NCBI RefSeq assembly: GCF_018390605.1
Contig: NZ_JAHBGD010000024.1
Span: 372,001-436,000, forward strand
Source: Ancylobacter defluvii
GTDB lineage: Bacteria; Pseudomonadota; Alphaproteobacteria; Rhizobiales; Xanthobacteraceae
DNA: 64,000 nucleotides
Direction of reading: 5' to 3'
Under the pieces are notes generated by a model. That model was not told the origin of the DNA, did not search any database, and saw only the letters and a list, made by a program, of their open reading frames with translations. Position numbers and translations under genes: made by a program. Positions within the stretch are counted from its first letter, which is position 1, and the number at the start of each line of letters is the position of its first letter. Shown here piece after piece: positions 17,083-26,904 of this stretch.

Positions 17083-17120
17083 CGGCCGGCAAACGGCCGC
17101 AAGAACAACAGGGACCTTCC

Positions 17121-18374
17121 ATGAAGATCGTCGTTCTCGGCGCCGGCGTGATCGGCGTCACCACTGCGTGGTATCTCGCCAAGTCCGGCCATCAGGTCAC
17201 GGTGCTCGACCGCCAGACCAGCCCGGCTCTGGAGACCAGCTTCGGCAATGCCGGCGAGGTCTCGCCGGGCTATTCCTCGCCCTGGGCGGCGCCCGGCATT
17301 CCGATGAAGGCGGTCAAATGGCTGTTCATGAAGCACGCGCCGCTGATCATCCGGCCAATGGCGGATGCCGCCACCTGGCGCTGGGTGATGGCGATGCTGC
17401 GCAACTGCACCGCCGAGCGCTATGCGGTGAACAAGGGCCGCATGGTGCGCATCGCCGAATATAGCCGCGACTGCCTCGCCGAGCTGCGTACCGAGACCGG
17501 CATCCATTATGACGAGCGCATGCAGGGCACCCTTCAGGTGTTCCGCGACCAGAAGCAGCTCGACGGCATCGGCAAGGACATCGAGGTGCTGAAGGCGGAC
17601 GGTGTGCCCTTCAACGTGCTCGACCCGGCCGGCTGCGTCACCGCCGAGCCCGGTCTCGCCCCGGTGAAGCACAAGATCGTCGGCGGCCTGCAACTGCCCG
17701 GCGACGAGACCGGCGACTGCTTCAAATTCACCAACGCCCTGCACAAGCTCTGCGAAGATGCCGGCGTGGTCTTCCGCTTCGGCGTCGACATCCGCCGGCT
17801 GAAATATGAGCGCGACCGGATCGTCGCGGTGGAAACCAGCCTCGGAGACGTCGAGGCCGATGCCTATGTGCTGGCGCTCGGCAGCTACGCTCCGGCGCTG
17901 GTGAAGCCGCTCGGCCTCGACCTGCCGGTCTATCCGGTCAAGGGCTATTCCATCACCGTGCCGATCGTGGACGAGGCGCGCGCGCCGGTCTCAACGGTGA
18001 TGGACGAGACATTCAAGGTCGCCATCACCCGCCTCGGCGACCGCATCCGCGTCGGCGGCATGGCGGAGATCGCCGGCTTCAATCTCGATTTGCCGCCGGC
18101 CCGCCGCGCCACGCTGGAACATTCGGTGGAAGACCTGTTCGGCGGCGCCGGCGACCAGAAGCGGGCGACGTTCTGGACCGGCCTGCGGCCGATGACACCG
18201 GACGGCACCCCGGTGATCGGTCCGACCCGCTACGGCAATCTCTACATCAATGGCGGCCACGGCACGCTGGGTTGGACCATGTCCTGCGGCTCCGGCAAGG
18301 TGATGGCTGATCTCGTCAACCGTGTGAAGCCGGCCATCGAGACCGCCGACCTGGCACTGTCGCGGTACCACTAG
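17121..18374 (+). CDS. dadA: D-amino-acid dehydrogenase, small FAD subunit
   Basis: 417 aa. It oxidises D-alanine (and other D-amino acids) to the 2-oxo acid and ammonia, passing electrons to the respiratory quinone pool. The N-terminal FAD-binding motif is [20 protein letters not shown]. The DadA landmarks [20 protein letters not shown] and the C-terminal [16 protein letters not shown] and [16 protein letters not shown] are present. It starts 38 nt after alanine racemase with AGGGA upstream. Together they form a D-alanine catabolic operon under the divergent Lrp protein. Length matches the family (about 415-435). Confidence 0.95.
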   Translation: MKIVVLGAGVIGVTTAWYLAKSGHQVTVLDRQTSPALETSFGNAGEVSPGYSSPWAAPGIPMKAVKWLFMKHAPLIIRPMADAATWRWVMAMLRNCTAERYAVNKGRMVRIAEYSRDCLAELRTETGIHYDERMQGTLQVFRDQKQLDGIGKDIEVLKADGVPFNVLDPAGCVTAEPGLAPVKHKIVGGLQLPGDETGDCFKFTNALHKLCEDAGVVFRFGVDIRRLKYERDRIVAVETSLGDVEADAYVLALGSYAPALVKPLGLDLPVYPVKGYSITVPIVDEARAPVSTVMDETFKVAITRLGDRIRVGGMAEIAGFNLDLPPARRATLEHSVEDLFGGAGDQKRATFWTGLRPMTPDGTPVIGPTRYGNLYINGGHGTLGWTMSCGSGKVMADLVNRVKPAIETADLALSRYH

Positions 18375-18397
18375 ACCTCACCGTGGCAATCCCTCCA

Positions 18398-18434
18398 GAC
18401 ATGGTGGACGATGCATGGCAGGGTCCACCATGTC
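18398..18434. other. Inverted repeat downstream of dadA
   Basis: GACATGGTGGAC (18398-18409) and GTCCACCATGTC (18423-18434) form a perfect 12-bp stem with a 13-nt loop, 24 nt after the dadA stop. No T tract follows, so it may be a Rho-associated or mRNA-stabilising structure rather than an intrinsic terminator. The remaining 18435-18606 shows no gene. Confidence 0.55.
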
Positions 18435-18606
18435 GGGGGTTGCGGGGGACGCGGAATTCCGCGATGCCGGGGCAAGAGGGGTGCTCACCATCCATGGCCC
18501 CTGCACGAGCTTCCATGACGATCCACTCCATGGCGCCGCATTCCACACCGGCCCACGCGGCTACTAGTTGCCTGGCCCCCTCGGGCGTCGACGCCGGACG
18601 TGCCCG

Positions 18607-19887
18607 ATGAACGCGCCCGCCCTTGCGACGGTCGAGCTTCCCGAGCCCGATGAGACGCCCGCCCCCGTCGATGACGCCGCCGCGGATAGAGCGCCCGACG
18701 CGCCGCGTCCGCGGGTCAATCTGCTGCTGATGGCGATGACCACGGCCGTGGCCACCTTCAGCATGCATGTCTTCGTGCCGGCCCTGCCGGCGGCGGCGGC
18801 GGCATTGTCGGCGAGCCCATCGCAGATCCAGCTTACCGTCACGCTCTATCTGGTGGGCCTCGCCCTCGGCCAGATCGTGCACGGCCCGATCTCCGACCGC
18901 TTCGGCCGCCGCCCGGTCATCCTCAGTGGCATCAGCATCTATCTCGTCGGCACGGTCGGCGCCCTGCTGGCGCCGAGCCTTGGCACCCTGCTGGTGGCGC
19001 GGGTGCTGCAATCGGTGGGCAGTTGCGCCGGGCTGGTCATCGGTCGCGCCACAATCCGCGAAACCTCGTCCGGTCCGGGCGCGGTGGCGGCACTCGCCGT
19101 GCTCGCCTCGGCGATCACGCTCTCCTCGGCCGTGGCGCCGCTGGTCGGCAGCTATCTCTCGCTCCTGCTCGGCTGGCGCATGCTGTTCGCGGTGCTGCTG
19201 GTTGCGGCGGCGATCATCCTGCTGCTGCTCTATCTGCGGTTCCCGGAAACCAATTCCGAGCGCAGCGCACCGCTAAGCCTCTCCGGCATGGCGCTGGGCT
19301 ATGGCCGGCTCCTGCGCCTGCCGGCCTTCATGGGCTATTCGCTGTGCGGCGCCGCCTGCACCGTCACCGCCTATGCCTTCTATGCCGCCCTGCCCTTCCT
19401 CGTCGGCGAGGAATTGCCGCATGCCAGCCTCGGCATCGGCTTCATCTATCTGGCGGTGGTCGCCGGCTCGATCCTCGGCGCCCTCACCGCCCGGCAGGCC
19501 GCTCGCCGGATGAGCCTCGACTCCATCGCGCTCATCGGCACGTCCGGCGCCACGCTGGCGGCAGTCGCCTTCCTCATCGGGCGTGCCATCGCGCCGGATA
19601 CCGTGGCGACGCTGGTCGCGCCGCTGTTCCTGATGACCTATGCCGGCGGCTTCGCCAATCCGGGCGCGGCGACGCTGGCGATGAGCGCCAATCCCCACGC
19701 CGTCGGCACCGCCTCCAGCCTCTACGGCTTCATCCAGATGGCGGTCGGGGCACTGGTGACACTGTTCGTCGGCCTTGTCGGCCACGATTCGCTCTCGGTG
19801 GGCTGGATCGTATCGATATCGATGGGAAGCGGCCTCGCCGGCCTTCTCATCGCCCGTCGCTCCCGCCGCCAACACCTATCCGACTGA
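18607..19887 (+). CDS. MFS multidrug exporter, Bcr/CflA family
   Basis: 426 aa from the ATG at 18607. A hydrophilic N-terminal tail of about 37 residues precedes twelve predicted transmembrane helices. The MFS motif between helices 2 and 3 reads SDRFGRRPVILSG. The drug:H+ antiporter-1 pattern and overall layout (LYLVGLALGQIVHGPISDRF) match Bcr/CflA exporters. Substrates in the family include bicyclomycin, sulfonamides and cysteine-like compounds; the specific one here is unknown. It is convergent with the thioesterase gene 83 nt downstream. Confidence 0.85.
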   Translation: MNAPALATVELPEPDETPAPVDDAAADRAPDAPRPRVNLLLMAMTTAVATFSMHVFVPALPAAAAALSASPSQIQLTVTLYLVGLALGQIVHGPISDRFGRRPVILSGISIYLVGTVGALLAPSLGTLLVARVLQSVGSCAGLVIGRATIRETSSGPGAVAALAVLASAITLSSAVAPLVGSYLSLLLGWRMLFAVLLVAAAIILLLLYLRFPETNSERSAPLSLSGMALGYGRLLRLPAFMGYSLCGAACTVTAYAFYAALPFLVGEELPHASLGIGFIYLAVVAGSILGALTARQAARRMSLDSIALIGTSGATLAAVAFLIGRAIAPDTVATLVAPLFLMTYAGGFANPGAATLAMSANPHAVGTASSLYGFIQMAVGALVTLFVGLVGHDSLSVGWIVSISMGSGLAGLLIARRSRRQHLSD

Positions 19888-19970
19888 CGCGGCCGATCGC
19901 TCGCGGGCGGCGAACGGTGAACGGCCAAAAGGCGGTTCTCTCGGCGGCTCCCGCCGCCTGGCGCGGAGGG

Positions 19971-20363
19971 TCAGATGGGATCGATCGGGCGCGGCCGCCG
20001 GTCCTTGTCGATCGCCACGAAGGTGAAGGTCGCCTCGGTGACCTTGATGATCTCCTCGCCCTCGCGCTTGCGGCGCCAGGCCTCGATGCGGATCTTCAGC
20101 GAGGTGCGACCGGTGGCGATGACGGTGCCGTAGAAGCTGACCTCGTCGCCGACCAGCACCGGGCTGAGAAACGCCATCGCCTCCACCGCCACCGTGGCGG
20201 CGCGGCCCTTGACCCGGCGGGTGGCGACGTTGCCGGCCGCGAGATCCATATGGGCCATCAGCCAGCCGCCGAAGATGTCGCCGGCGGGATTGGTATCGGC
20301 CGGCATGGCGATGGTGCGGATGACCGGGCTGTCGTTCGGCGGCTTCAGAATGTCGTCTGTCAT
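19971..20363 (-). CDS. Acyl-CoA thioesterase, hotdog fold (YciA-like)
   Basis: 130 aa from the ATG at 20363; an upstream in-frame ATG at 20399 adds only 12 residues of low plausibility. It is a single hotdog domain with NPAGDIFGGWLMAHMDLAAG carrying the catalytic aspartate. VKGRAATVAVEAMAFLSPV and GRTSLKIRIEAW follow, as in YciA/BACH-type enzymes. It would hydrolyse acyl-CoA thioesters to free acid and CoA in the cytoplasm. Chain-length preference is not predictable. It is monocistronic as far as can be seen. Confidence 0.88.
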   Translation of the reverse strand: MTDDILKPPNDSPVIRTIAMPADTNPAGDIFGGWLMAHMDLAAGNVATRRVKGRAATVAVEAMAFLSPVLVGDEVSFYGTVIATGRTSLKIRIEAWRRKREGEEIIKVTEATFTFVAIDKDRRPRPIDPI

Positions 20364-20593
20364 GATCCGGCATCGTCCCGAGGAGCGCATCGAAGGCAAA
20401 AGCCACGGAACGGCGAAGCCGGAAATCTGGAAATTGTCTAATAGTATGAGACGACGCGACGACGCTGCGCGCCCGTCGCTTCTTTGATCGAGACGCGCGA
20501 TGGAATGCCCGCCGTCAAATGACGGTTGATCGGGAGAGCGGGCAGAATACCGCCTAGAATTTAGTCACGAAGCCCGGTTCACGGGCACATAAC

Positions 20594-20628
20594 AAAAGAG
20601 GGCCGAAACGCTGCGCGCCGGCCCTCTC
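20594..20628 (-). terminator. Intrinsic terminator of the DUF2735 gene
   Basis: On the minus strand AGAGGGCC (20627-20620) pairs with GGCCCTCT (20604-20597), and a TTTTGTT tract follows. It lies 55 nt beyond the stop of the gene at 20683-20883. The rest of the 319-nt gap 20364-20682 has no supported gene. Confidence 0.7.
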
Positions 20629-20682
20629 AGATGTATCGACCATACCGAGCACGGACTGTTGCCGGACATCGATCCACGCGCG

Positions 20683-20883
20683 TCACGACCGCTTGCCGGT
20701 CGGCTGATCCTGCTTGATCGCCTCTTCGTGATACCAACCGGCGTCAAAAATCACCGGCATGGCGCGCAAGGCGGCGGCATTGACGTCGAAACGCTCGGAT
20801 TCGCGACGACCCGCCAAGCCGGCCCGGCCACCCCGTGGGAACTCATAGATCTTGGCGGAACCGCCAATGGAACTCACATTCAT
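20683..20883 (-). CDS. DUF2735 small protein, GstI-like candidate glnII regulator
   Basis: 66 aa. A DUF2735-type protein: SAKIYEFPRGGRAGLAGRRE near the N-terminus and FDAGWYHEEAIKQ near the C-terminus are the conserved parts. It has no membrane segment. An AGGAGA site precedes the ATG on the minus strand. It is divergent from glnII. In Rhizobium leguminosarum and R. etli a gene of the same size and position, gstI, encodes a protein that inhibits translation of glnII mRNA (literature knowledge, recalled). Size, position and orientation fit, but whether this protein is a functional GstI is inference. The gene has its own terminator downstream. Confidence 0.8.
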   Translation of the reverse strand: MNVSSIGGSAKIYEFPRGGRAGLAGRRESERFDVNAAALRAMPVIFDAGWYHEEAIKQDQPTGKRS

Positions 20884-21274
20884 CGTTTCTTCTCCTGTTT
20901 ACACCGCGCCAGCCGGCAACGGCGGTCACTCCTATATAGCACGCATTGCCCGGATATCGATCATTTTGAGTAAAAAAATATCACTACTTGCATATAATTT
21001 AACCACCCACCGAAATGCTCCGACAGTCGGCAGGAAAGCGGCGCGGAATGCGGCCATCCGTCGGTCAACGCGCAAGTGGCCCGCCGGTTCATTGCGACGT
21101 TCAACCCGCCGCCCACGGCTGACGCGGCACCGCGACTCCAGGCGCCACAGACCTCGCCGCCGGCTTGCCGCGCCGCCGCCGACGCGGCGCCGCCCTCATG
21201 ATCGGCGGGTCTTTTACCGATGCCACCAGGGCGGATCCGGGCATGGCGATACCGCCGGCACGCGTGTGCGCCAA
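20884..21274. other. gstI-glnII intergenic region
   Basis: This is the bulk of the 495-nt divergent gap. It includes an AT-rich tract at about 20940-21005 that probably carries the DUF2735 gene promoter. The upstream activating region for glnII should lie here, but I could not find a convincing NtrC dyad (TGCACC-N5-GGTGCA) by eye. No coding sequence is supported. Confidence 0.5.
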
Positions 21275-21292
21275 TTGGCACGAATAGTGCTT
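21275..21292 (+). promoter_or_regulatory. Sigma-54 promoter of glnII
   Basis: TTGGCACGAATAGTGCTT matches the -24/-12 consensus TGGCACG-N4-TTGC with the GG and GC elements exactly 10 nt apart. Only the first T of TTGC is changed to G. Transcription would start near 21302, leaving a leader of about 77 nt before the glnII ATG at 21379. NtrC/sigma-54 control of glnII is established in rhizobia. Confidence 0.8.
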
Positions 21293-21378
21293 CGAATTTC
21301 ACAGGCTGTTGGTGCCCGAACCCTCGACGGTCACTGGCTGCAACCTTGTTGGCGTCGCCAGCTTACGAGAGACCCGAT

Positions 21379-22413
21379 ATGACGAAATACAAACTCGAAT
21401 ACATCTGGCTGGACGGTTACACGCCGGTCCCCAATCTGCGTGGCAAGACGCAAATCAAGGAATTCGATCACTTCCCGTCGCTCGAGGAGCTCCCGCTATG
21501 GGGCTTCGATGGCTCGTCGACCATGCAGGCCGAAGGCCGCAGCTCGGATTGCGTGCTGAAGCCCGTCGCGCTTTATCCCGACCCGGCCCGCAAGAACGGC
21601 GTCCTGGTGATGTGCGAAGTGATGATGCCCGATGGCGTCACCCCGCACGCCACCAATGCGCGCGCCACCATTCTGGACGATGAAGGCGCCTGGTTCGGCT
21701 TCGAGCAGGAGTACTTCTTCTACAAGGACGGTCGTCCGCTGGGCTTCCCCGAGCACGGTTATCCGGCGCCGCAGGGCCCCTACTACACCGGCGTCGGCTA
21801 CAAGAACGTCGGCGACGTCGCCCGCCAGATCGTCGAAGAGCACCTCGAGCTCTGCCTCGAGGCCGGCATCAACCACGAAGGCATCAACGCGGAAGTCGCG
21901 AAGGGCCAGTGGGAATTCCAGATCTTCGGCAAGGGCTCCAAGAAGGCCGCCGACGAAGTGTGGATGGCCCGCTACCTGCTGCAGCGCCTGACGGAGAAGT
22001 ACGGCGTGGACATCGAGTTCCACTGCAAGCCGCTCGGCGACACCGACTGGAACGGCTCGGGCATGCACTGCAACTTCTCCACGAAGTTCATGCGCGAAGT
22101 CGGCGGCAAGGCCTATTTCGAAGCCATGATGGCGGCCTTCGAGAAGAACCTCGACGACCACATCTCCGTCTACGGTCCGGACAACCACCTGCGTCTGACC
22201 GGCAAGCACGAAACCGCTCCGTGGAACAAGTTCTCCTACGGCGTGGCTGACCGCGGCGCGTCGATCCGCGTTCCGCACTCCTTCATCAAGAACGACTACA
22301 AGGGCTATCTCGAGGATCGCCGCCCGAACTCCCAGGGCGACCCCTATGCGATCGCCTCCCAGGTTCTGAAGACGATCTCGGAAGTCTCCACCGCCGCCTC
22401 CGCCGCGGCGTGA
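21379..22413 (+). CDS. glnII: Glutamine synthetase type II
   Basis: 344 aa from the ATG at 21379. It is the eukaryotic-like, octameric GSII found in Hyphomicrobiales alongside GSI (glnA). It condenses glutamate and ammonia to glutamine using ATP. Recognisable parts are MTKYKLEYIWLDGY, LPLWGFDGSSTMQAEGRSSD, the metal-binding FGFEQEYFF, NHEGINAEVAKGQWEFQI and NHLRLTGKHETAPWNKFSYG. GSII is not adenylylated. It is regulated transcriptionally by NtrC/sigma-54 (a matching promoter lies at 21275) and in some rhizobia translationally by GstI, a candidate for which is divergent here. The gene is monocistronic, with a strong terminator 45 nt downstream. Confidence 0.96.
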   Translation: MTKYKLEYIWLDGYTPVPNLRGKTQIKEFDHFPSLEELPLWGFDGSSTMQAEGRSSDCVLKPVALYPDPARKNGVLVMCEVMMPDGVTPHATNARATILDDEGAWFGFEQEYFFYKDGRPLGFPEHGYPAPQGPYYTGVGYKNVGDVARQIVEEHLELCLEAGINHEGINAEVAKGQWEFQIFGKGSKKAADEVWMARYLLQRLTEKYGVDIEFHCKPLGDTDWNGSGMHCNFSTKFMREVGGKAYFEAMMAAFEKNLDDHISVYGPDNHLRLTGKHETAPWNKFSYGVADRGASIRVPHSFIKNDYKGYLEDRRPNSQGDPYAIASQVLKTISEVSTAASAAA

Positions 22414-22457
22414 TCTTCGGCGGCGATGCGGCTGTGCCTGCGTCGCCGCTTCTCTTC

Positions 22458-22496
22458 GAAAGCCCGGTGCGCCCGAAAGGCGTGCCGGGCTTTCTA
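22458..22496 (+). terminator. glnII terminator
   Basis: GAAAGCCCGG (22458-22467) pairs with CCGGGCTTTC (22485-22494). An additional inner GCGCC/GGCG pairing is present, and the sequence TATTGT follows. It sits 45 nt after the glnII stop codon. Confidence 0.8.
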
Positions 22497-22564
22497 TTGT
22501 CTGGCTACCGGGCAGCTCCAGGCAAGGCGAGAGCCTGACGAGCCTAAGGCTCGCCGACGCCGCC

Positions 22565-23206
22565 TCATGCCGCCGGCGGAGCCCAGAAGCTGGTCAACGC
22601 CTCCACGTCCGGCCGCGACCGTTCGGGCGGCATGCTTGCGGCCGTTCCGACATGCAGGATGCCGGCGATCCGCTCCCCTTCCCCGGCGCCGATCAAGGCG
22701 GCGGCATCAGGATTGGTCGCCGCCCATCCGGTCACCCACATCGCCCCGAATCCCGACGCCTGCGCCGCGTGCAGCAGGTTCATGCACACAGCGCCGGCAG
22801 AAAGCTCCTGCTCGAATAGCGGGATGGCGCAGGCACGATCGGGACGGCTGATCACCACCACCGCCATCGGAGCCGAGAGGAACAGCCGCTCCATGATGCC
22901 GGCGAATTTTTCCCGCTTCGGCGCGTCCATCTGCGGATTGGCGGCGCGATAGAGCGGCGCGAGGCCGCGGCCCAGTTCCGCCCGCGCCTCCCCGGCAATC
23001 ACCACGAAGCGCCAGGGCTCGCGCAGGCCATGGTCGGGCACCCGCACGGCCAGAGTCAGTATCTGCCGCAATTGTTCATCAGATGGAGCCGGCGCGGCCA
23101 ATGCCGCCGCCGGGACCGAGCGACGGCGCGCCATGGCATCGAGCAAATGCGGCGCCGATCGGAGGACAGCGCCTTCTAGGACGGGTTCGGACGTGATGTC
23201 GGACAT
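22565..23206 (-). CDS. Nitroreductase-family flavoprotein (YdjA-like)
   Basis: 213 aa. An FMN-dependent nitroreductase fold: MARRRSVPAAALAAPAPSDE at the N-terminus, VRVPDHGLREPWRFVVIAGE for FMN phosphate contacts, and AGAVCMNLLHAAQASGFGAM in the dimer core. Such enzymes reduce nitro groups or quinones with NAD(P)H in the cytoplasm; the physiological substrate is unknown. It is convergent with glnII and separated from it by the glnII terminator. The gap 23207-23488 upstream shows no gene. Confidence 0.87.
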   Translation of the reverse strand: MSDITSEPVLEGAVLRSAPHLLDAMARRRSVPAAALAAPAPSDEQLRQILTLAVRVPDHGLREPWRFVVIAGEARAELGRGLAPLYRAANPQMDAPKREKFAGIMERLFLSAPMAVVVISRPDRACAIPLFEQELSAGAVCMNLLHAAQASGFGAMWVTGWAATNPDAAALIGAGEGERIAGILHVGTAASMPPERSRPDVEALTSFWAPPAA

Positions 23207-23488
23207 GGCGATCCTTCAGCCTGGCACCGCGGGAACCCCGGCCGTCCGCGGAGATTGACGACAGGTCCGGCATAGCTCAGCCCCAGGGGGCGGTCAAAAT
23301 CGCCGACCGAAATCTCACGGTCGAGCCTCGCCGGTAGAGATTCCGCAGCCGCCCGCGCAAGGATTTTACCCTTCCGGCGTGAAGCGGGGGCGCGACGGCG
23401 GGCGGTTTTGGTCGACAATATCCCATCCTTTGCCGCATGCTGGCACGGCAGATCCCCAGAACGGGGCACAGCCTCCAAGGAGCATGAA

Positions 23489-23809
23489 ATGAGCATGAAC
23501 GGCGAAATCCCGGTTCGCGACAACCGCGCCCAGGACCGATTCGAGATCGAGGTCGACGGGCATCTCGCCATCGCCCAATATGTGCTGGCCCCGGACCACA
23601 TCATCTTCACACATACCGAGGTTCCGGCGGAACTCGGCGGGCGCGGCCTCGCCACCCGGCTGGTGGAAGCGGGTCTCGCCAGCGCGCGCGAGCGGCATTT
23701 GTCGGTCATTCCGCGCTGTGCGGTATTCGGCCGCTACATGATCAAGCACCCGGAGACGCACAATCTGATGGCGCCGGAAATCCGCGCCACGCTCGGCCTG
23801 CCGAGCTGA
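23489..23809 (+). CDS. GNAT-like N-acetyltransferase (NATD1/YjdJ type)
   Basis: 106 aa from the ATG at 23489, with AAGGAG 6 nt upstream. It is the short GCN5-related acetyltransferase domain that contains only the core fold: FTHTEVPAELGGRGLATRLV is the acetyl-CoA binding loop, and SVIPRCAVFGRYMIKHPE closes the domain. Length matches the YjdJ/NATD1 family of about 90-110 residues. The acceptor substrate is unknown. It is a single gene between the divergent nitroreductase and ftsK. Confidence 0.85.
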   Translation: MSMNGEIPVRDNRAQDRFEIEVDGHLAIAQYVLAPDHIIFTHTEVPAELGGRGLATRLVEAGLASARERHLSVIPRCAVFGRYMIKHPETHNLMAPEIRATLGLPS

Positions 23810-23969
23810 GCGCCTCACTGTGATAGCGTTGCGCCGGCGCATCACCCGTTGGGGAAAGCGCCGGCCTCAAACGCTTCATTAACGCTGATCTTCTATGCCT
23901 AAGGCCAGTTGAGAGGCGGGCCGCCAATGGCGGGCCGTCACGGTTCCAGCGGCACAGGTTTGGCGGCTC

Positions 23970-26879
23970 ATGCGTTTCCCGGATCGTCCTTCCGATCGGA
24001 ATGGTTCCCCGTCCACCGGCACGTCGGACGACGCCGCGCGCGCCCCGCGCCTGGTCTCCCGCGCCAATCACAAGCTGAACGCGCCGCCGCCACCCCAGGT
24101 GAAGAATCCGGCCGGCGGCCCCGGCTCCACCCTGCCGGCGCCCTCGCTCTATGCCAGTGCGCCGCTCGCCGAGCCGCCCGGCCGCCCGGCCGCCCGCTCG
24201 GTTTCCGCCGGCTATCCCGCCACCGGGATGCCGCGCGTGCCGGTGGTCGCCCGTGATCCCGCAGTACTGCGCGAGCCCGCTTATGCCGGCAATCCGATCC
24301 CGGCGGTGGCTCCCGGTCCGCGGGTGGTGATCCCGAGCTGGCTGCAGCCCTTCACCATGCCGCCCAACACCCGCTTCACCCGCACGCCGGACTATCTGCT
24401 GCGCCAGCCGCCGGCGCCGGAACCGGAACCCGTACTGCCGTCTCCGGTCGCGACCGTCCCGACTGCCGCGCCGGTCGATGCCGCCGCGTCCGCGGCGGCG
24501 CGTCCGCCGGCGCTGGTGGTGCCGCCGCGCAAGCCCCCGGCCTCGCCGATTCTCCAGCCGGCGACCCCCAACAGCGAATTCCCGGCAGCTCCCGTCGCCG
24601 CGGTGCCCGAACCTGTCGCCGCTGCGCTTGTTGATGCCGAGCCGGTCGCCGCCGAGCCCAGCCTGCCGAGCGTGCCGACCCCGGTCGTCAGCGCCACCTA
24701 TACGCCCCAGGCCGGCCAGCCGAACTCCATCCAGCGCATCGCTGGCCTGATCCAGCTCGGCTGGGCCGAGCCGCCGGTGGTTCCGGCGCATCAGGACATG
24801 GCGATCGATGCGCCGATGTTCCCGCCGATCCATGACGACGGAATCGTCCAGACCGGCCAGCCCCTTGCCTCTCCGGAGGAGGAAATGCTGGTCGCCGACG
24901 AGACGGATAGCGACATCGACGCCATCGAGCAGATGCTCGCCGATAGCGACGAAGACGAGGACGAGGCGGACGCCGGCTGGGACGAGGAAGACGTCGCCGA
25001 GGACGAGGACGATCTCGATGATGGCCCGTTCCAGGAACTCGCCGCGGACGAGGCCGTCGCCCCCGCCCCCGCCGAAGCGGTGATCGTCGAAAGCGCGCCG
25101 GTCGAGGATCTGCTGGCCGCCGTGGCGGCAGAGCCCGATCTCGCCGCGGCCTTCGACGCGCCCTATGCACTGGGCGGCGCCGCCGTCACCTTCTCCTGGC
25201 CGGCCTTCGCCATCGCCGCCTCCGCCCCGGCGCCGGCCCCGGCTACGGAACGCCCGGCCCCGGTCGCGACCCAGCCGACCCCGATGCCCGAACGCCGGAC
25301 CGCGCCGGCTGCACGCCCGGCTCCCCCGCCGGCGGCGCTGCCCGCGCGGGTCGGCTATGAGCTGCCGCCGCTCGAACTGCTCACCGAACCGCCGGAAGTC
25401 GAGCCCGATTACGAGCTCTCGGAGGAGTTCCTCGAGCGCAATTCGGTGAAGCTGCAGCAAGTGCTGCACGATTTCGGCGTGCGCGGCGAGATCATCGACG
25501 CCAATCCCGGCCCGGTGGTCACGCTCTACGAGCTGGAGCCGGCCCCCGGCATCAAGTCGAGCCGCGTCATCGGCCTGTCCGCCGACATCTCCCGGTCGAT
25601 GAGCGCCATTTCCGCCCGCGTGGCGGTGGTGGAAGGCCGCAACGTCATCGGCATCGAGCTGCCCAACCAGCGCCGCGAGACGGTGTGGCTGCGCGAGATG
25701 CTCTCCAGCCACGAGTTCGAGGCCGCCAAGGCCAAGCTCGGCATCGGGCTCGGCAAGACCATCGGCGGCGAGCCGGTGATCGTCGATCTTGCCAAGATGC
25801 CGCATCTGCTGGTCGCCGGGACCACCGGCTCCGGCAAGTCGGTCGCCATCAACACCATGATCCTGAGCCTGCTCTACCGGCACCGGCCGGACCAGTGCCG
25901 GCTGATCATGATCGACCCGAAGATGCTGGAACTCTCCGTTTATGAGGGCATCCCGCATTTGCTCACCCCCGTCGTCACCGACCCCAAGAAGGCCATCGTC
26001 GCCCTCAAATGGGCGGTGCGCGAGATGGAGGAGCGCTACAAAAAGATGAGCCGCCTCGGTGTCCGCAACATCGACGGCTTCAACGCCCGGGTGGCGGAAG
26101 CAATGGCCAAGGGCGAGATCATCACCCGCACCATCCAGAAGGGCTTCGATCGCGAGACCGGCGAGATGATCGAGGAGGAGGAGATCATGGATCTCTCCGC
26201 CCTCCCCTACATCGTCATCGTCGTCGACGAGATGGCCGACCTGATGATGGTCGCCGGCAAGGACATCGAAGGCGCCATCCAGCGCCTCGCCCAGATGGCC
26301 CGCGCCGCCGGCATCCATCTGATCATGGCGACCCAGCGTCCCTCGGTCGACGTGATCACCGGCACCATCAAGGCCAACTTCCCCACCCGCATCTCCTTCC
26401 AGGTGACGAGCAAGATCGACTCGCGGACCATCCTTGGCGAGATGGGCGCCGAGCAGCTGCTCGGCCAGGGCGACATGCTGTACATGGCCGGCGGCGGACG
26501 GATCTCGCGCGTCCACGGCCCGTTCGTTTCCGATCAGGAGGTCGAGCGCGTCGTCGAGCATCTGAAGGCGCAGGGCCGGCCGGACTATCTCGACGACGTG
26601 ACGGCGGAGGACGACGAGGACGCCGCCCCGCCCGCCGGCGATGTCGCGGTGTTCGACGCCAGCGCGATGGGATCGGAGACCGGCGATCTCTACGATCAGG
26701 CGGTGGCGGTGGTGATGCGCGACCGCAAGGCCTCGACCAGCTACATCCAGCGCCGGCTGCAGATCGGCTACAACCGCGCCGCCTCGATCATGGAGCGCAT
26801 GGAGAATGAGGGGCTGGTCGGTCCGGCCAACCATGCCGGCAAGCGCGAGATCATCTCCGACGGCCGCTCGGGCCACTGA
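23970..26879 (+). CDS. ftsK: FtsK/SpoIIIE-type DNA translocase lacking N-terminal membrane helices
   Basis: 969 aa. Residues 1 to about 450 are proline/alanine-rich and low complexity, with a strongly acidic patch ([20 protein letters not shown], about 328-347) and no transmembrane helix. The translocase motor occupies about 480-870: Walker [17 protein letters not shown], Walker [15 protein letters not shown], and the [13 protein letters not shown] sensor segment. The C-terminal gamma winged-helix domain (about 905-960, [20 protein letters not shown]) would read KOPS-like polarity sequences and activate XerCD. FtsK normally anchors at the septum through four N-terminal helices. This copy is a soluble paralogue or depends on another anchor. 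Many Hyphomicrobiales carry two FtsK proteins. The start is not sharply defined. Confidence 0.9.
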   Translation: MRFPDRPSDRNGSPSTGTSDDAARAPRLVSRANHKLNAPPPPQVKNPAGGPGSTLPAPSLYASAPLAEPPGRPAARSVSAGYPATGMPRVPVVARDPAVLREPAYAGNPIPAVAPGPRVVIPSWLQPFTMPPNTRFTRTPDYLLRQPPAPEPEPVLPSPVATVPTAAPVDAAASAAARPPALVVPPRKPPASPILQPATPNSEFPAAPVAAVPEPVAAALVDAEPVAAEPSLPSVPTPVVSATYTPQAGQPNSIQRIAGLIQLGWAEPPVVPAHQDMAIDAPMFPPIHDDGIVQTGQPLASPEEEMLVADETDSDIDAIEQMLADSDEDEDEADAGWDEEDVAEDEDDLDDGPFQELAADEAVAPAPAEAVIVESAPVEDLLAAVAAEPDLAAAFDAPYALGGAAVTFSWPAFAIAASAPAPAPATERPAPVATQPTPMPERRTAPAARPAPPPAALPARVGYELPPLELLTEPPEVEPDYELSEEFLERNSVKLQQVLHDFGVRGEIIDANPGPVVTLYELEPAPGIKSSRVIGLSADISRSMSAISARVAVVEGRNVIGIELPNQRRETVWLREMLSSHEFEAAKAKLGIGLGKTIGGEPVIVDLAKMPHLLVAGTTGSGKSVAINTMILSLLYRHRPDQCRLIMIDPKMLELSVYEGIPHLLTPVVTDPKKAIVALKWAVREMEERYKKMSRLGVRNIDGFNARVAEAMAKGEIITRTIQKGFDRETGEMIEEEEIMDLSALPYIVIVVDEMADLMMVAGKDIEGAIQRLAQMARAAGIHLIMATQRPSVDVITGTIKANFPTRISFQVTSKIDSRTILGEMGAEQLLGQGDMLYMAGGGRISRVHGPFVSDQEVERVVEHLKAQGRPDYLDDVTAEDDEDAAPPAGDVAVFDASAMGSETGDLYDQAVAVVMRDRKASTSYIQRRLQIGYNRAASIMERMENEGLVGPANHAGKREIISDGRSGH

Positions 26880-26904
26880 CGCCAGCGTTCCATAGACCAC
26901 GTAG

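Noticed and set aside
23742..26900. 1052-codon minus-strand frame opposite ftsK
   Set aside because: No domain is recognisable, whereas the + strand encodes all FtsK motor motifs. It is a codon-bias shadow.
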